A stretch of 64,000 nucleotides of DNA, from the NCBI RefSeq assembly GCF_004522175.1, contig NZ_SDEB01000006.1:124001-188000 (forward strand). Direction: 5' to 3'. The notes under the pieces were generated by a model. It saw only the letters and a list, made by a program, of their open reading frames with translations. It was not told the DNA's origin and did no database searches. This stretch comes from Paracoccus ravus. Its GTDB lineage: Bacteria > Pseudomonadota > Alphaproteobacteria > Rhodobacterales > Rhodobacteraceae. The position numbers were made by a program, and so were the translations under genes. Shown here piece by piece: positions 1 through 8,907 of the stretch; the stretch's first letter is position 1; the number at the start of each line of letters is the position of its first letter.

Positions 1-402
1 GCCATCGAACGCACCTTCACGCCCGAGTTCCGCAACCGTCTGGATGCGGTGATCAGCTTCGCGCCCCTCTCGCGCGAGATCATCGTGCAGGTGGTCGAGA
101 AGTTCGTTCTGCAACTGGAAGCCCAGCTGATCGACCGTGGCGTCCATATCGAACTGACCTCCGAGGCCGCGCATTGGCTGGCTGAAAAGGGCTATGACGA
201 CAAGATGGGCGCGCGTCCGCTGGGCCGCGTCATTCAGGAAACGATCAAGAAGCCGCTGGCCGAGGAACTTCTCTTCGGTCGCCTCACCAAAGGCGGCGTG
301 GTCCGCGTCCGGATCGAAGAGGACAAGCCCGTCTTCGACATTACCGGCCCCGAGACCCCGCGCATCAGCAAGTCAAAGCCGCCGCTTCTGACGGCGGATT
401 GA
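1..402 (+). CDS. clpA: ATP-dependent Clp protease ATP-binding subunit ClpA, C-terminal part
   Basis: Only the last 133 residues are in the window; the frame is open from base 1. The protein is the AAA+ unfoldase that feeds substrates, including adaptor-delivered N-degron proteins, to the ClpP peptidase in the cytosol. The visible part is the end of the second AAA+ module. It has the FTPEFRNRLD sensor-1 region and the GARPLGRVIQ sensor-2 motif with its arginine, followed by the small C-terminal helical subdomain. It aligns closely with E. coli ClpA as I remember it. A strong hairpin terminator follows the stop codon. ClpB and ClpC share the motifs but have different tails. Confidence 0.93.
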   Translation, partial: AIERTFTPEFRNRLDAVISFAPLSREIIVQVVEKFVLQLEAQLIDRGVHIELTSEAAHWLAEKGYDDKMGARPLGRVIQETIKKPLAEELLFGRLTKGGVVRVRIEEDKPVFDITGPETPRISKSKPPLLTAD

Positions 403-420
403 TCCGGCAAGTTCGACACG

Positions 421-450
421 AAAGGCGGCGCTGCGAAGCGCCGCCTTTTC
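421..450 (+). terminator. Rho-independent terminator of clpA
   Basis: A perfect 12-bp stem (421-432 with 437-448) closes a GCGA loop and ends in four T residues. It sits 18 bp after the clpA stop codon, between clpA and the convergent mfd gene. Confidence 0.85.
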
Positions 451-506
451 CTTTGGAAGATGGTGGAAAACATCCCGCAAACCGGGGCAATGAACCCGCA
501 GCCAAA

Positions 507-3500
507 TCAGCGCTTGGCGCGGCCCTCCTTGATCTTCGCCGCCAGTTCCTTGGCAACCGCGAAAGCGCCCTTGATGCGGTCGGCATCCGAGGGCCAGTCC
601 TGCAGCACCACGATCTTGTTGTCGGTGACCTTCGCCTGCCCCTTCTGGTCATGGATGAATTCGACAAGGCCCGCGGGATTCGGGAATTTGTCGCCGTGGA
701 ACTGGATGGTGACACCCTTCGGCCCGGCATCCAGCTTCGAGATATTCGCCCGCTTCGCCATGGCCTTGATGCGGATGACCAGCAGAAGCGTATTCACCTC
801 GCGCGGCAGCGGGCCGAAACGGTCGATCAATTCGGCGGCGAAGCCTTCGAGTTCCACCTTGGTCGTCAGTTCCGCCAGCCGCCTGTATAGCCCCAGCCGG
901 ACATCCAGATCAGGAATATAGCTTTCGGGGATCGTCACCGGCACGCCGAGATTCAATTGCGGTGCCCATTCATCCTCGGGCGTGCCTTCGATCTCGCCGG
1001 ATTTCAGCTTGGCGATCGTTTCCTCCAGCATTTGCTGGTAAAGCTCGAAGCCGACCTCCTTGATATGGCCGGATTGTTCTTCGCCCAAGAGGTTCCCCGC
1101 GCCGCGCAGGTCCAAGTCCTGCGAGGCAAGGTTGAAGCCCGCGCCAAGACTGTCGATCGCGCCCAGGAATTTCAGCCGCCGCATCGCCTGCGGGGTCAGC
1201 GGCACGCGGGGTTTCGTCGTGAGATAGCAATAGGCCCGCGTCTTCGAGCGCCCCACCCGGCCCCGGATCTGGTAAAGCTGCGCCAGGCCGAACATATCGG
1301 CGCGCCAGACCACCATCGTATTCGCGGTCGGGATGTCGAGGCCCGATTCCACGATGGTCGTGGCCAGAAGCACATCCGCGCCCCGGTCGTAAAAGGCATT
1401 CATCCGGCTATCCAGATCGCCCGCCGCCAATTGTCCATGAGCAACGATGGTGCTGACCTCGGGGACATGCTCTTTCAGCCAGTCCTCGACCTCGGGCAGG
1501 TCCGACAGGCGCGGCACGACGAAGAAGCTCTGCCCGCCGCGATATTTCTCGCGCAGCAAAGCCTCACGGATCGTCACGCTGTCGAACTCGCTGACATAGG
1601 TGCGGATCGCGAGCCGGTCCACCGGGGGGGTCCCGATGATCGACAGGTCCCGCACGCCTGTCAGCGATAGCTGCAAGGTCCGCGGAATCGGCGTGGCGGT
1701 CAGGGTCAGGACATGGATGTCACTGCGCAACTCCTTGAGCCGCTCCTTATGGGCGACACCGAAATGCTGTTCCTCATCGACGATCAGCAGGCCAAGATTC
1801 TTGAACCGCACCTGCTTGGCCAAGACCGCATGGGTGCCGACGACGATATCGACCGTGCCTTCGGCGAGGCCCTTGCGGGTCTCGGTCGCGTCCTTGGCGG
1901 AAACGAAGCGCGAGAGCGGGCGGACATTGATCGCCGTGCCCCGGAAACGCTCGGCGAATGTGCGAAAATGCTGGCGCGCCAGCAGCGTCGTGGGCGCGAC
2001 CACCGCGACCTGACGGCCCTGCGAGGCCGCGATAAAGGCCGCGCGCATCGCCACCTCGGTCTTGCCGAAGCCGACATCGCCGACCACAAGCCGGTCCATC
2101 GGACGGCCTGCCGCCAGATCCTCGCTGACATCCGAAATGGCGCTCGCCTGATCCTCGGTCTCGGCATAGGGGAAGCGGGCGGCGAAGCCCTCGATCTCGT
2201 GATGCTCCGGCTCCAGCACCGGGGCGGGACGCAAGAGACGCTCGGCCGCGACCCGCATCAGCTTGTCGGCAATGAGCTTGATGCGCTCTTTCAGCTTGGC
2301 CTTGCGGGCCTGCCATGCCCCGCCGCCGAGCTTGTCCAGCATCCCCTCTTCATGGCCGTAGCGGCTGAGCAGTTCGATATTCTCGACCGGCAGGTAAAGC
2401 CGGTCGCCGCCGGCATATTCCAGCGCCACGCAATCATGCGGCACTTTCAGCGCCATGACGGTTTCCAGCCCGGTATAGCGCCCGATGCCATGCTCCACGT
2501 GAACGACGAGATCGCCGGGAGACAGGGTCTGGGTGTCGCGCAGGAAATTCTCGGCCTTGCGGCGCCGCTTCGCACCCCGGATCAGCCGGTCGCCCAGCAC
2601 GTCCTGTTCCGAGATGACCGCCAGCGGGCCGGTCGCCTGCCCGTCCGAGACAAACCCTTCCTCGAGCGGCCAGACCGCCAGACCCAAGGCACCGGGTTGG
2701 TCCGGAAGGTCGCGCATGGTGCCGATCGGTTTGGCCCCAATGACGCCCTCATCGGCCAGAAGCCCGGCCAGACGCTCACGCGCGCCTTCCGAAAAACTCG
2801 CGATCACCACGCGGCGCGCGCCGCGCTGGTCGCGCAGGTGATCCGCCAAAGCCTTGAACAGATTTCCCTTTTCGGCCTGGCGTTCCGGGGCGAAATTGCG
2901 CCCGACCCGACCGCCCGCATCCAGCACGCCCGGGCCCGGAGGCTGCGGCAATACAGCGAGCTTCAGCACGCGATGCGCGGCGAGCCAGGATTTCCACTCG
3001 GCCTCGTCAGGGAACATTTCGGCGGGTGGCACAGGGCGATAGACATTATCGGTGCCGCCCTTGCGTTTGAGGGCCTCGCGCCGGGCCTCGAACTGCTCGC
3101 CGATCATGTGCCAGCGCGCATCGCGCACCTGATCGAGATGGTCGTCAGTCACCAGGCTCGCCTCGGGCAGATAGGCGAAGAGACTGTCCATGCGCGCATG
3201 GAACCAAGGCAGCCAATGCTCCATCCCGGCCATCTTGCGGCCCGCGCTGATGCCCTCATACAGCGGATCATTCGCGCCGCCGCCATATTCCGCGCGGTAA
3301 TTCTGGCGGAAGCGGGTGATCGCGTCCTCGTCCAGAATCACCTCGGACATCGGGGCAAGCTCGATCCGGTCGAGCTTTTCGATCGAACGCTGGGTCTCGG
3401 CGTCGAAGCGCCGCGCGCCGTCCAGCACGTCGCCGAACATGTCGAGCCGGATCGGCCCGATATCGCCGGGCGGATAGATGTCGATGATACCGCCGCGGAC

Positions 3501-3962
3501 CGCGAAATCGCCAGGCTCGGTCACGGTCGGCGATTGCGAAAAGCCCATCCGGATCAGAAAGGCGCGCAGCGCGCTTTCGTCCATGCGGCTGCCGACAGTG
3601 GCTGAGAAACTGGCGTCGCGCAGCGCATCGCGGGGCGGAACGCGCTGCATCGCGGCCGAAAGCGTGGTCAGGATCACGAAGGGACCGCGCAGGGCCTTAT
3701 GGGCCAGCGCGCTCAGCACCGCCATGCGGGCGGCCATCACGCCGGGCGCGGGCGAGACGCGGTCATAGGGCGTCGTGTCCCAGGCCGGAAATTCCAGCAC
3801 CACCGCGCCGGGATCGTAAAAGGCCAATGCGGCGCGCATCGCGGCCATGCGCCGGTCGTCGCGGGCGATATGGATCACGGGCTGCCCGCGCGAGAGTTCG
3901 CGCAGGACCAGCGCGGCATCGAGCCCCTCGGGGGCGCCGGATAGGATCAGATGGTCGGACAT
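507..3962 (-). CDS. mfd: Transcription-repair coupling factor Mfd
   Basis: Mfd removes RNA polymerase stalled at DNA lesions and recruits UvrA for nucleotide excision repair. The 1151-residue length is normal for the family. In order: a UvrB-like N-terminal region (about 1-340), a CarD-like RNA-polymerase-interacting domain with VHVEHGIGRY near residue 487, then the RecG-like translocase with Walker A GDVGFGKT near 625 and the DEEQHFG Walker B box near 727, followed by the TRG region and the C-terminal domain that binds UvrA. The start codon lies 39 bp from the stop of the upstream membrane-protein gene, which is transcribed in the same direction. No disruption is seen. Confidence 0.97.
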   Translation of the reverse strand: MSDHLILSGAPEGLDAALVLRELSRGQPVIHIARDDRRMAAMRAALAFYDPGAVVLEFPAWDTTPYDRVSPAPGVMAARMAVLSALAHKALRGPFVILTTLSAAMQRVPPRDALRDASFSATVGSRMDESALRAFLIRMGFSQSPTVTEPGDFAVRGGIIDIYPPGDIGPIRLDMFGDVLDGARRFDAETQRSIEKLDRIELAPMSEVILDEDAITRFRQNYRAEYGGGANDPLYEGISAGRKMAGMEHWLPWFHARMDSLFAYLPEASLVTDDHLDQVRDARWHMIGEQFEARREALKRKGGTDNVYRPVPPAEMFPDEAEWKSWLAAHRVLKLAVLPQPPGPGVLDAGGRVGRNFAPERQAEKGNLFKALADHLRDQRGARRVVIASFSEGARERLAGLLADEGVIGAKPIGTMRDLPDQPGALGLAVWPLEEGFVSDGQATGPLAVISEQDVLGDRLIRGAKRRRKAENFLRDTQTLSPGDLVVHVEHGIGRYTGLETVMALKVPHDCVALEYAGGDRLYLPVENIELLSRYGHEEGMLDKLGGGAWQARKAKLKERIKLIADKLMRVAAERLLRPAPVLEPEHHEIEGFAARFPYAETEDQASAISDVSEDLAAGRPMDRLVVGDVGFGKTEVAMRAAFIAASQGRQVAVVAPTTLLARQHFRTFAERFRGTAINVRPLSRFVSAKDATETRKGLAEGTVDIVVGTHAVLAKQVRFKNLGLLIVDEEQHFGVAHKERLKELRSDIHVLTLTATPIPRTLQLSLTGVRDLSIIGTPPVDRLAIRTYVSEFDSVTIREALLREKYRGGQSFFVVPRLSDLPEVEDWLKEHVPEVSTIVAHGQLAAGDLDSRMNAFYDRGADVLLATTIVESGLDIPTANTMVVWRADMFGLAQLYQIRGRVGRSKTRAYCYLTTKPRVPLTPQAMRRLKFLGAIDSLGAGFNLASQDLDLRGAGNLLGEEQSGHIKEVGFELYQQMLEETIAKLKSGEIEGTPEDEWAPQLNLGVPVTIPESYIPDLDVRLGLYRRLAELTTKVELEGFAAELIDRFGPLPREVNTLLLVIRIKAMAKRANISKLDAGPKGVTIQFHGDKFPNPAGLVEFIHDQKGQAKVTDNKIVVLQDWPSDADRIKGAFAVAKELAAKIKEGRAKR

Positions 3963-3969
3963 GGGAACC

Positions 3970-3997
3970 GAGGTAAAGACGGAAAAAGTGAAGTCAA
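3970..3997 (-). promoter_or_regulatory. Candidate mfd promoter
   Basis: A consensus-like -35 (TTGACT, 3992-3997) is followed after 16 bp by a weak -10 (TACCTC, 3970-3975), just before the mfd start. It has the same TTGACTT start as the rpsD and rpmG promoter candidates. The -10 is poor and very close to the start codon, so mfd may instead be read from the upstream gene. Confidence 0.3.
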
Positions 3998-4001
3998 GCG
4001 G

Positions 4002-4565
4002 CTAGAAGCCGAAGGGGTGGTCCAGAAACCACAATGCGGCCCGATAGGCGGTGACCGCGACCACCAGAATCGACAGCCCGGTGATGAGGGCGCGATGCCG
4101 CGACATCAGCCGCGAGGCCTGTCCCGCCGCGCCATTCAGGGACAGATCCCCGCGCACCGCGGCCTCGACCAGCAGAGAAAGCCTGTGGGCAAGCCGGATT
4201 TCGAGAGGCAAGAGCGCAGCGAAGGGCAGGATCAGCAAGGCCAGCGCCTGCGCCATTTCAAGCCCATAGACAAAGCCCAGGATCACGAGGGCGCTCAGCA
4301 CGAAGGTCGCCGCGAAGAGCAAAAGCAACGCCTCGGGCCGGCCGATGACCCAGCGCGGCAAGGTCAGCGACAACCAGTCCAGCAGCAGGATCGCCGCTGG
4401 ATCATCCGGTCCGTCCTTAGGGAGGTGCCGGGCTTTCTGGGCGATGTCAAAGGGAACCCCGGCGATCCGCCGCCCGGCCAGCGACCAGACCAGCGCAAGG
4501 ACCAGCCAGAACCAGATCGACCCAAAGGATCTGCTGTCGAGAAGCGCAAGTATTCCCTCGGTCAA
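4002..4565 (-). CDS. Small membrane protein, annotated in relatives as component of SufBCD complex
   Basis: A 187-residue protein with about four hydrophobic segments: near residues 12-30 (SIWFWLVLALVWSLAG), two in the middle (LLLLFAATFVLSALVILGF and the one after it) and one near the C-terminus. From memory, close Rhodobacteraceae homologues carry the label component of SufBCD complex; nothing in the sequence supports an Fe-S role and no suf genes are adjacent. The start is inferred as TTG at 4565, because an AGGAG lies 10 bases upstream and no in-frame ATG fits the hydrophobic N-terminus. The frame stays open further upstream, but that part overlaps the divergent hemB gene. Function is effectively unknown. 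Confidence 0.7.
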   Translation of the reverse strand: MTEGILALLDSRSFGSIWFWLVLALVWSLAGRRIAGVPFDIAQKARHLPKDGPDDPAAILLLDWLSLTLPRWVIGRPEALLLLFAATFVLSALVILGFVYGLEMAQALALLILPFAALLPLEIRLAHRLSLLVEAAVRGDLSLNGAAGQASRLMSRHRALITGLSILVVAVTAYRAALWFLDHPFGF

Positions 4566-4713
4566 GGCGGGCGGTCTCCTGAAACTTGATCGGAACCTAG
4601 CCCCAGCTTGGGGAAAGGAAAACCTCGAACGCACGGCTTGGGTCCGCGGGGGTTGCGCCCCTGCAACTGAGGGTGCAGTTTCGGACCCGCCACCCGTCAG
4701 GAAAGCCTCTGCC

Positions 4714-5709
4714 ATGCCCGATCCGATCCTCGCCCCGTTTCCGGCCACCCGCCTGCGTCGCTTGCGGCGCACCCCCGCCCTGCGCGCCCTGACGACCGAG
4801 ACGAACCTGACGGCGGGAAACCTGATCTGGCCGATCTTCGTGACCGAGATCGCGGGCGGCGAAGGCGAGATCCCTTCGATGCCCGGCGTCCAGCGCCTGA
4901 CGCTTGACGGCGCGAAACGCGCGGCCGAAACCGCGATGCGGCTCAACATCCCGGCCCTGTGCATCTTTCCCCATTCCGATCCCGACCAAAAGACCGAAGG
5001 TTGCGAGCGCGCCTGGGACCCCGAGAATATCGGCAACCGCGCCATCCGCGCCATCAAGGAGGTCGCGCCCGATCTTGCGGTGATGACCGACATCGCGCTC
5101 GACCCCTATAACGCCAATGGCCATGACGGGCTGGTGCGCGACGGGGTGATCCTGAATGACGAGACCGTCGAGGCGCTGGTGCGCATGGCGCTGGTCCAGG
5201 CCGAGGCCGGGGCGGATATCCTTGGGCCCTCGGACATGATGGACGGGCGCATCGGGGCGCTGCGCGGCGCGCTCGAGTCCCATGGTCGCAAGGATGTCGC
5301 GATCCTCTCTTATGCAGCGAAATATGCCAGCGGCTTCTATGGGCCGTTCCGCGACGCGGTGGGGGCCTCTGGGCGGCTCGTCGGCGACAAGAAGACCTAT
5401 CAGATGAATCCCGCGAATCGTGAAGAGGCGCTGCGCTGCGTCGCGCGCGACCTTGCCGAAGGGGCAGATATGGTGATGGTCAAGCCGGGGATGCCCTATC
5501 TCGATATCTGCCGCGAGGTGAAGGACCGCTTCGCCGCGCCGACCTATGCCTATCAGGTCAGCGGTGAATATGCGATGCTCGAAGGCGCGATCCGCAATGG
5601 CTGGCTGGGTCGCGGCGTGGTTCTGGAAAGCCTGATCGCGTTTCGCCGGGCGGGCTGCGACGGCATCCTGACCTATTACGCCCCCGAAATTGCCGAAATG
5701 CTGGCATGA
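4714..5709 (+). CDS. hemB: Delta-aminolevulinic acid dehydratase (porphobilinogen synthase)
   Basis: HemB condenses two 5-aminolevulinate molecules into porphobilinogen, the second common step of haem and cobalamin synthesis. The 331-residue protein has the Schiff-base lysine region MVKPGMPYLD and the YAAKYASGFYGPFRDA segment that holds the other active-site lysine. The segment DIALDPYNANGHDG has aspartate where zinc-dependent enzymes have a cysteine cluster, so this is the Mg-dependent or metal-independent type usual in alphaproteobacteria. The ATG at 4714 is chosen because upstream in-frame sequence overlaps the divergent gene and lacks family similarity. A lipoprotein gene follows 68 bp later. 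Confidence 0.97.
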   Translation: MPDPILAPFPATRLRRLRRTPALRALTTETNLTAGNLIWPIFVTEIAGGEGEIPSMPGVQRLTLDGAKRAAETAMRLNIPALCIFPHSDPDQKTEGCERAWDPENIGNRAIRAIKEVAPDLAVMTDIALDPYNANGHDGLVRDGVILNDETVEALVRMALVQAEAGADILGPSDMMDGRIGALRGALESHGRKDVAILSYAAKYASGFYGPFRDAVGASGRLVGDKKTYQMNPANREEALRCVARDLAEGADMVMVKPGMPYLDICREVKDRFAAPTYAYQVSGEYAMLEGAIRNGWLGRGVVLESLIAFRRAGCDGILTYYAPEIAEMLA

Positions 5710-5777
5710 CGGCCGGATTGCTTCTATCATCCCAGACCAACGAGCGGGACAACCGCCGATCAGAGGGACGAGGAAAG

Positions 5778-6350
5778 ATGCAATCCATCAAGGGGCTGAG
5801 CAGGCGCAACCTGCTACTGGGCGGCGCGGCTCTCGGGCTTGCCGGATGTTCCAACGCGGTCGGCCAGGATGCCGATGCGCGGCTTGACGCCAGGGTCGAT
5901 GCGACGCGGAACTATCTGCTGCAGAACTATCCCAACGAGGCCGCCTTGGCCCAGGGCGCGCGCGGCGTCCTTTACATGCCGCTCATGACCGAGGCCGGAT
6001 TCGGCGTCGGCGGGGCCTATGGTCAGGGTGCGCTGCGCATCAACAATATCACGGTCGATTATTACTCGGCGACGCAGGCCAGTGTGGGCTTTCAGATCGG
6101 CGCCCAGCAATATGCCCATGTGCTGATCTTTCAGACCGATCAGGCGCTGGCGAATTTCCGCAGCGCACCGGGATGGGTGGCCGAGGCGGATGCCTATTAC
6201 ACCCTGCCCTCGCGCGGCATGACCACGAATATCGACACGATCCGGGCGCAATACCCCGTCGTGGCGGTGATCTTTGGGCAATCGGGCTTGATGGCCGGTG
6301 CGGCGATCGCCGGGACGAAATACAACCGCGTGATCCCCTCGACCTTCTGA
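5778..6350 (+). CDS. SYLF/Ysc84-domain lipoprotein
   Basis: A 190-residue exported protein. The N-terminus has a twin-arginine-like SRRNLL, a hydrophobic stretch and a lipobox ending LAGC at about residues 21-24, suggesting Tat export followed by lipidation. The mature part matches the SYLF (Ysc84) domain, for example GVLYMPLMTEAGFGVGGAYGQG and the late GLMAGAAIAGTKYN region. This domain binds phospholipids in eukaryotes; its bacterial role is unclear. GAGGAAAG precedes the ATG at 5778. It may be co-transcribed with hemB but has no evident link to haem synthesis. Confidence 0.85.
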   Translation: MQSIKGLSRRNLLLGGAALGLAGCSNAVGQDADARLDARVDATRNYLLQNYPNEAALAQGARGVLYMPLMTEAGFGVGGAYGQGALRINNITVDYYSATQASVGFQIGAQQYAHVLIFQTDQALANFRSAPGWVAEADAYYTLPSRGMTTNIDTIRAQYPVVAVIFGQSGLMAGAAIAGTKYNRVIPSTF

Positions 6351-6359
6351 GACCAGTGG

Positions 6360-6382
6360 AAAGGCCACAAGCCGCGGCCTTT
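6360..6382. terminator. Hairpin between convergent genes
   Basis: A 7-bp stem (6360-6366 with 6376-6382) ending in TTT lies between the SYLF lipoprotein gene and the convergent transglycosylase gene. It is short, so it is a modest terminator candidate for either side. Confidence 0.4.
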
Positions 6383-6398
6383 CGCTGCCTGTGGCCGA

Positions 6399-7043
6399 TC
6401 AGCTGCCGTGAATGATGCGGACGTAATTCGTCGTTTCGCGATAGGGCGGCACGCCGCCATATTTTTGAACCGCGCCCGGACCCGCATTATAAGCCGCAAG
6501 CGCCAGTTTCCAGCTGCCGAAGGTGTTGTACATCATCCGCAGATAGCGCGCCCCGCCTTCCAGATTCTGCAGCGGATCGCTGGCATTGACGCCCAACTTC
6601 GCCGCCGTTCCTGGCATCAGCTGCGCCAGACCCTGCGCGCCCTTATGCGAGCGTGCCGAGGGGTTCCAACCCGATTCCTGCTGGACAAGGCGCAGGAACA
6701 GATCCTCGGGCACGCCATGTTTGCGCGCCATCGCCTTGGCATGGGGCAGATACTGGCTGCGGCGGTTGCCGCGATAGGCCGGGATCGCGCTGGGAAGGTC
6801 GATATCGACGACACTTTTCGTCGAAGTTCCGGCCGGCTTCAGCCGCGCGGATTGCTGATACTGTCCGGAAAGGCGCGAATCCATCAGCCGGGTCTGGCGC
6901 TCGAACTGGGCGATCCGGGATTTGCCTGTTTTCTGCAACCGCAGACCTTCGGCACCGGCCGGCATCGCCAGCCCCAGTCCCAAGGTCACGGCCAAAACCG
7001 CATGGCCCACGAATCGCAGCCCGGCGCGTGCAGGTGAAAGCAT
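6399..7043 (-). CDS. Lytic transglycosylase, SLT domain
   Basis: A 214-residue exported murein hydrolase. Residues 1-31 look like a Sec signal peptide ending AMPAGA. The SLT domain covers about 95-210, with the catalytic glutamate in [10 protein letters not shown], then [13 protein letters not shown] and the [10 protein letters not shown] motif typical of family 1 lytic transglycosylases. The enzyme cleaves glycan strands to give 1,6-anhydromuramyl ends. The link between signal peptide and catalytic domain is short and polar. No type IV secretion or flagellar genes are nearby, so a general cell-wall role is likely. Confidence 0.92.
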   Translation of the reverse strand: MLSPARAGLRFVGHAVLAVTLGLGLAMPAGAEGLRLQKTGKSRIAQFERQTRLMDSRLSGQYQQSARLKPAGTSTKSVVDIDLPSAIPAYRGNRRSQYLPHAKAMARKHGVPEDLFLRLVQQESGWNPSARSHKGAQGLAQLMPGTAAKLGVNASDPLQNLEGGARYLRMMYNTFGSWKLALAAYNAGPGAVQKYGGVPPYRETTNYVRIIHGS

Positions 7044-7286
7044 CTTTCGTCCCTCATGCCGTCATTGGTTTTTTGCCGAGCACTATAGCTCAAAAGACCG
7101 GAAATCCTGCAAGTTCGATTCATCTTCGCCGCCGACAGGCTTTCAAATCGGCAGAAACCTGCCCAAGCGTGGCGGTGGGGACACATCACAAGCGCCCTGC
7201 CGAAAGGCCTTGGGGCCTTGCCGCGAAGGGGCAAGAGGGTCTAGACCAGCGAAGAACAAGACACGCAAGGACAAAGGACCGTTTGC

Positions 7287-7808
7287 ATGGCAGGCAGCGT
7301 GAACAAGGTGATCCTGATCGGCAATCTGGGCCAAGATCCCGAGATCCGCAATTTTCCGAATGGTGGCAAGGTCGCCAATCTGCGGATTGCAACCTCGGAG
7401 ACCTGGAAGGACCGCAATACCGGCGAGCGCAAGGAACGCACCGAATGGCACACGGTCGCGATCTATTCGGAACCGCTGGTGCGCGTGGCCGAGCAATTCC
7501 TGAAGAAAGGCTCCAAGATCTATGTCGAGGGCCAGCTGGAAACGCGCAAATGGCAGGACCAGCAGGGCAATGACCGCTACTCGACCGAGGTGGCGCTGCG
7601 CCCCTTCCGCAGCGAGTTGACCATGCTCGACGGCCGCGCCGGCGGCGGCCAGCGTGACGACAGCTATGGCGGTGGTGGCGGCTATGGCGGCGGCTATGAG
7701 GGCGGCTCGGGCGGCCAGTCCTCGGGCGGCGGCTATGGCGGCGGCGGTCGCGGCGGCCCGGCGTCGGGCGGAGGCCGGTCGGACTTCGACGACGAGATCC
7801 CGTTTTAG
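7287..7808 (+). CDS. ssb: Single-stranded DNA-binding protein
   Basis: A 173-residue SSB that coats single-stranded DNA in replication and repair. The OB fold covers residues 1-115 ([38 protein letters not shown]). A glycine-rich linker (about 120-162) leads to the acidic DFDDEIPF tip that docks partner proteins. The 243 bp upstream contains only a GTTC-N7-CTTC sequence at 7113-7127, one mismatch from a LexA box. The downstream side borders the mobile-element graveyard. Confidence 0.97.
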   Translation: MAGSVNKVILIGNLGQDPEIRNFPNGGKVANLRIATSETWKDRNTGERKERTEWHTVAIYSEPLVRVAEQFLKKGSKIYVEGQLETRKWQDQQGNDRYSTEVALRPFRSELTMLDGRAGGGQRDDSYGGGGGYGGGYEGGSGGQSSGGGYGGGGRGGPASGGGRSDFDDEIPF

Positions 7809-7812
7809 GGCA

Positions 7813-7835
7813 CAAACTTCCAGATCGGAAGTTTG
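7813..7835. repeat. 9-bp inverted repeat after ssb
   Basis: CAAACTTCC (7813-7821) and GGAAGTTTG (7827-7835) form a perfect 9-bp stem with a 5-base loop, starting 4 bp after the ssb stop. No T-run follows on the plus strand, so it is a weak intrinsic terminator at best. It could also be a recombination or protein-binding site at the island edge. Confidence 0.5.
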
Positions 7836-7840
7836 ACAGA

Positions 7841-7869
7841 AAAAGGCCCTTACCTCAGAGGGGTAAGGG
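7841..7869 (-). terminator. Leftward terminator-like hairpin with no gene to serve
   Basis: On the minus strand the stem CCCTTACC/GGTAAGGG (7847-7854 with 7862-7869) is followed by CC and then TTTT, the layout of an intrinsic terminator for leftward transcription. No intact leftward gene lies to its right before rpmG, which is almost 3 kb away behind transposon remnants. It may belong to a lost convergent neighbour of ssb. Confidence 0.45.
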
Positions 7870-7887
7870 GCTACTATCGAACGAAAG

Positions 7888-8907
7888 GTGAATGCAAGCA
7901 GTTCGATATTGGGCATGCCATCACAACAGCGGAAGTTTCGACGAGTCTCGATCCATCTCCGACCGGACGGAGAGCGTTTGCCGATCCTCCTCGAAGCAGG
8001 TGGCTGCCCTGCCTACTACCCGACCTGCCTCCTCTTGGATCTACGCACCAAGAATGCCGCATGGCGAACCATGGAGGTCTTGGCCAATGACCTCCTCCAT
8101 CTCGAGCATATCCTTATCTTTGCTGGCATTACCGGTATCGAGCGCAGAATGGAGGATGGCCGATACTTGGATTCGTCCGAAGTTCACATCATTGCCGATC
8201 TTTGCGGCGTGTCGCTTGCTCGACTCCGCAAGTTAAGCGAGCTGAAAGTGGCTCCAGCCAGCCTCGATCAGGCTTTCGCCCAAGAGCACGCAGTCACCAA
8301 CATCGTTAAGCATCGGCGCATCACGAACATCGCTCGCTACCTCGACTTGATTGCCCGGGTCGGTGAAGCTCACGTCTTAGCCCCCGGTATTCGACGGGAA
8401 CCCGTCATGCAGCGTGAGGCGATGCTCGACAACTTGCGCCAGCTCCGTCCCAGATTTCGGCACTCCAGGGGGCGGAGGACCGTGGAATATCAGGATCTGG
8501 CGCGCGTAATAGAGTTCATCATGATCGGCGACCCTGAAGCGATATGGAGCAAAGCAGAAATCCGTAGCCGCAATTGGGCGATTGTCACTACCCTTGCCCT
8601 CCTGGGCCTCCGCCAGGGCGAACTTCGACAACTGAAAACCTCGGACGTAAACACTAACGTCGGAAGACTGACAGTTGCTCGCCGCTCCGACGATCAGGAA
8701 GACCCTCGACTTCGCGAACCTAATGCTAAGATCTCTGATCGAATCGTTCCGCTCCTCGACGTCGTGTCTGAGCGTATCGAGGATTATCTCTATAACCACC
8801 AAAGCCACGCCGCCGAATTTTCCGGATCAACTTTCTTGTTCCTTAGCCACGGTCCCACGTCGCGGGGCCAACCAACGCCGGCCAGTTGCGGGCACCCGCT
8901 GAAGTGA
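7888..8907 (+). pseudogene. Truncated tyrosine recombinase (site-specific integrase)
   Basis: The frame starts at GTG 7888 behind GAAAGG and runs 339 codons. The core-binding N-terminal part and the first catalytic block are visible: WAIVTTLALLGLRQGELRQLK near residues 230-250 contains the box I arginine. The box II H-x-x-R and the tyrosine are absent. After about base 8855 the reading frame passes into sequence that aligns with IS5-family transposase, so the last 15 or so codons are foreign. The protein should be inactive in strand exchange. Base composition is less GC-rich than the flanking genes, as expected for acquired DNA. The integrase subfamily is not identified. Confidence 0.75.

Noticed and set aside
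1713..3605. A 630-codon rightward frame opposite mfd
   Set aside because: Shadow of mfd codon bias; no domain.
7113..7127. LexA box before ssb (GTTC-N7-CTTC)
   Set aside because: One mismatch in a four-base half-site and 160 bp from the start; too weak without binding data.
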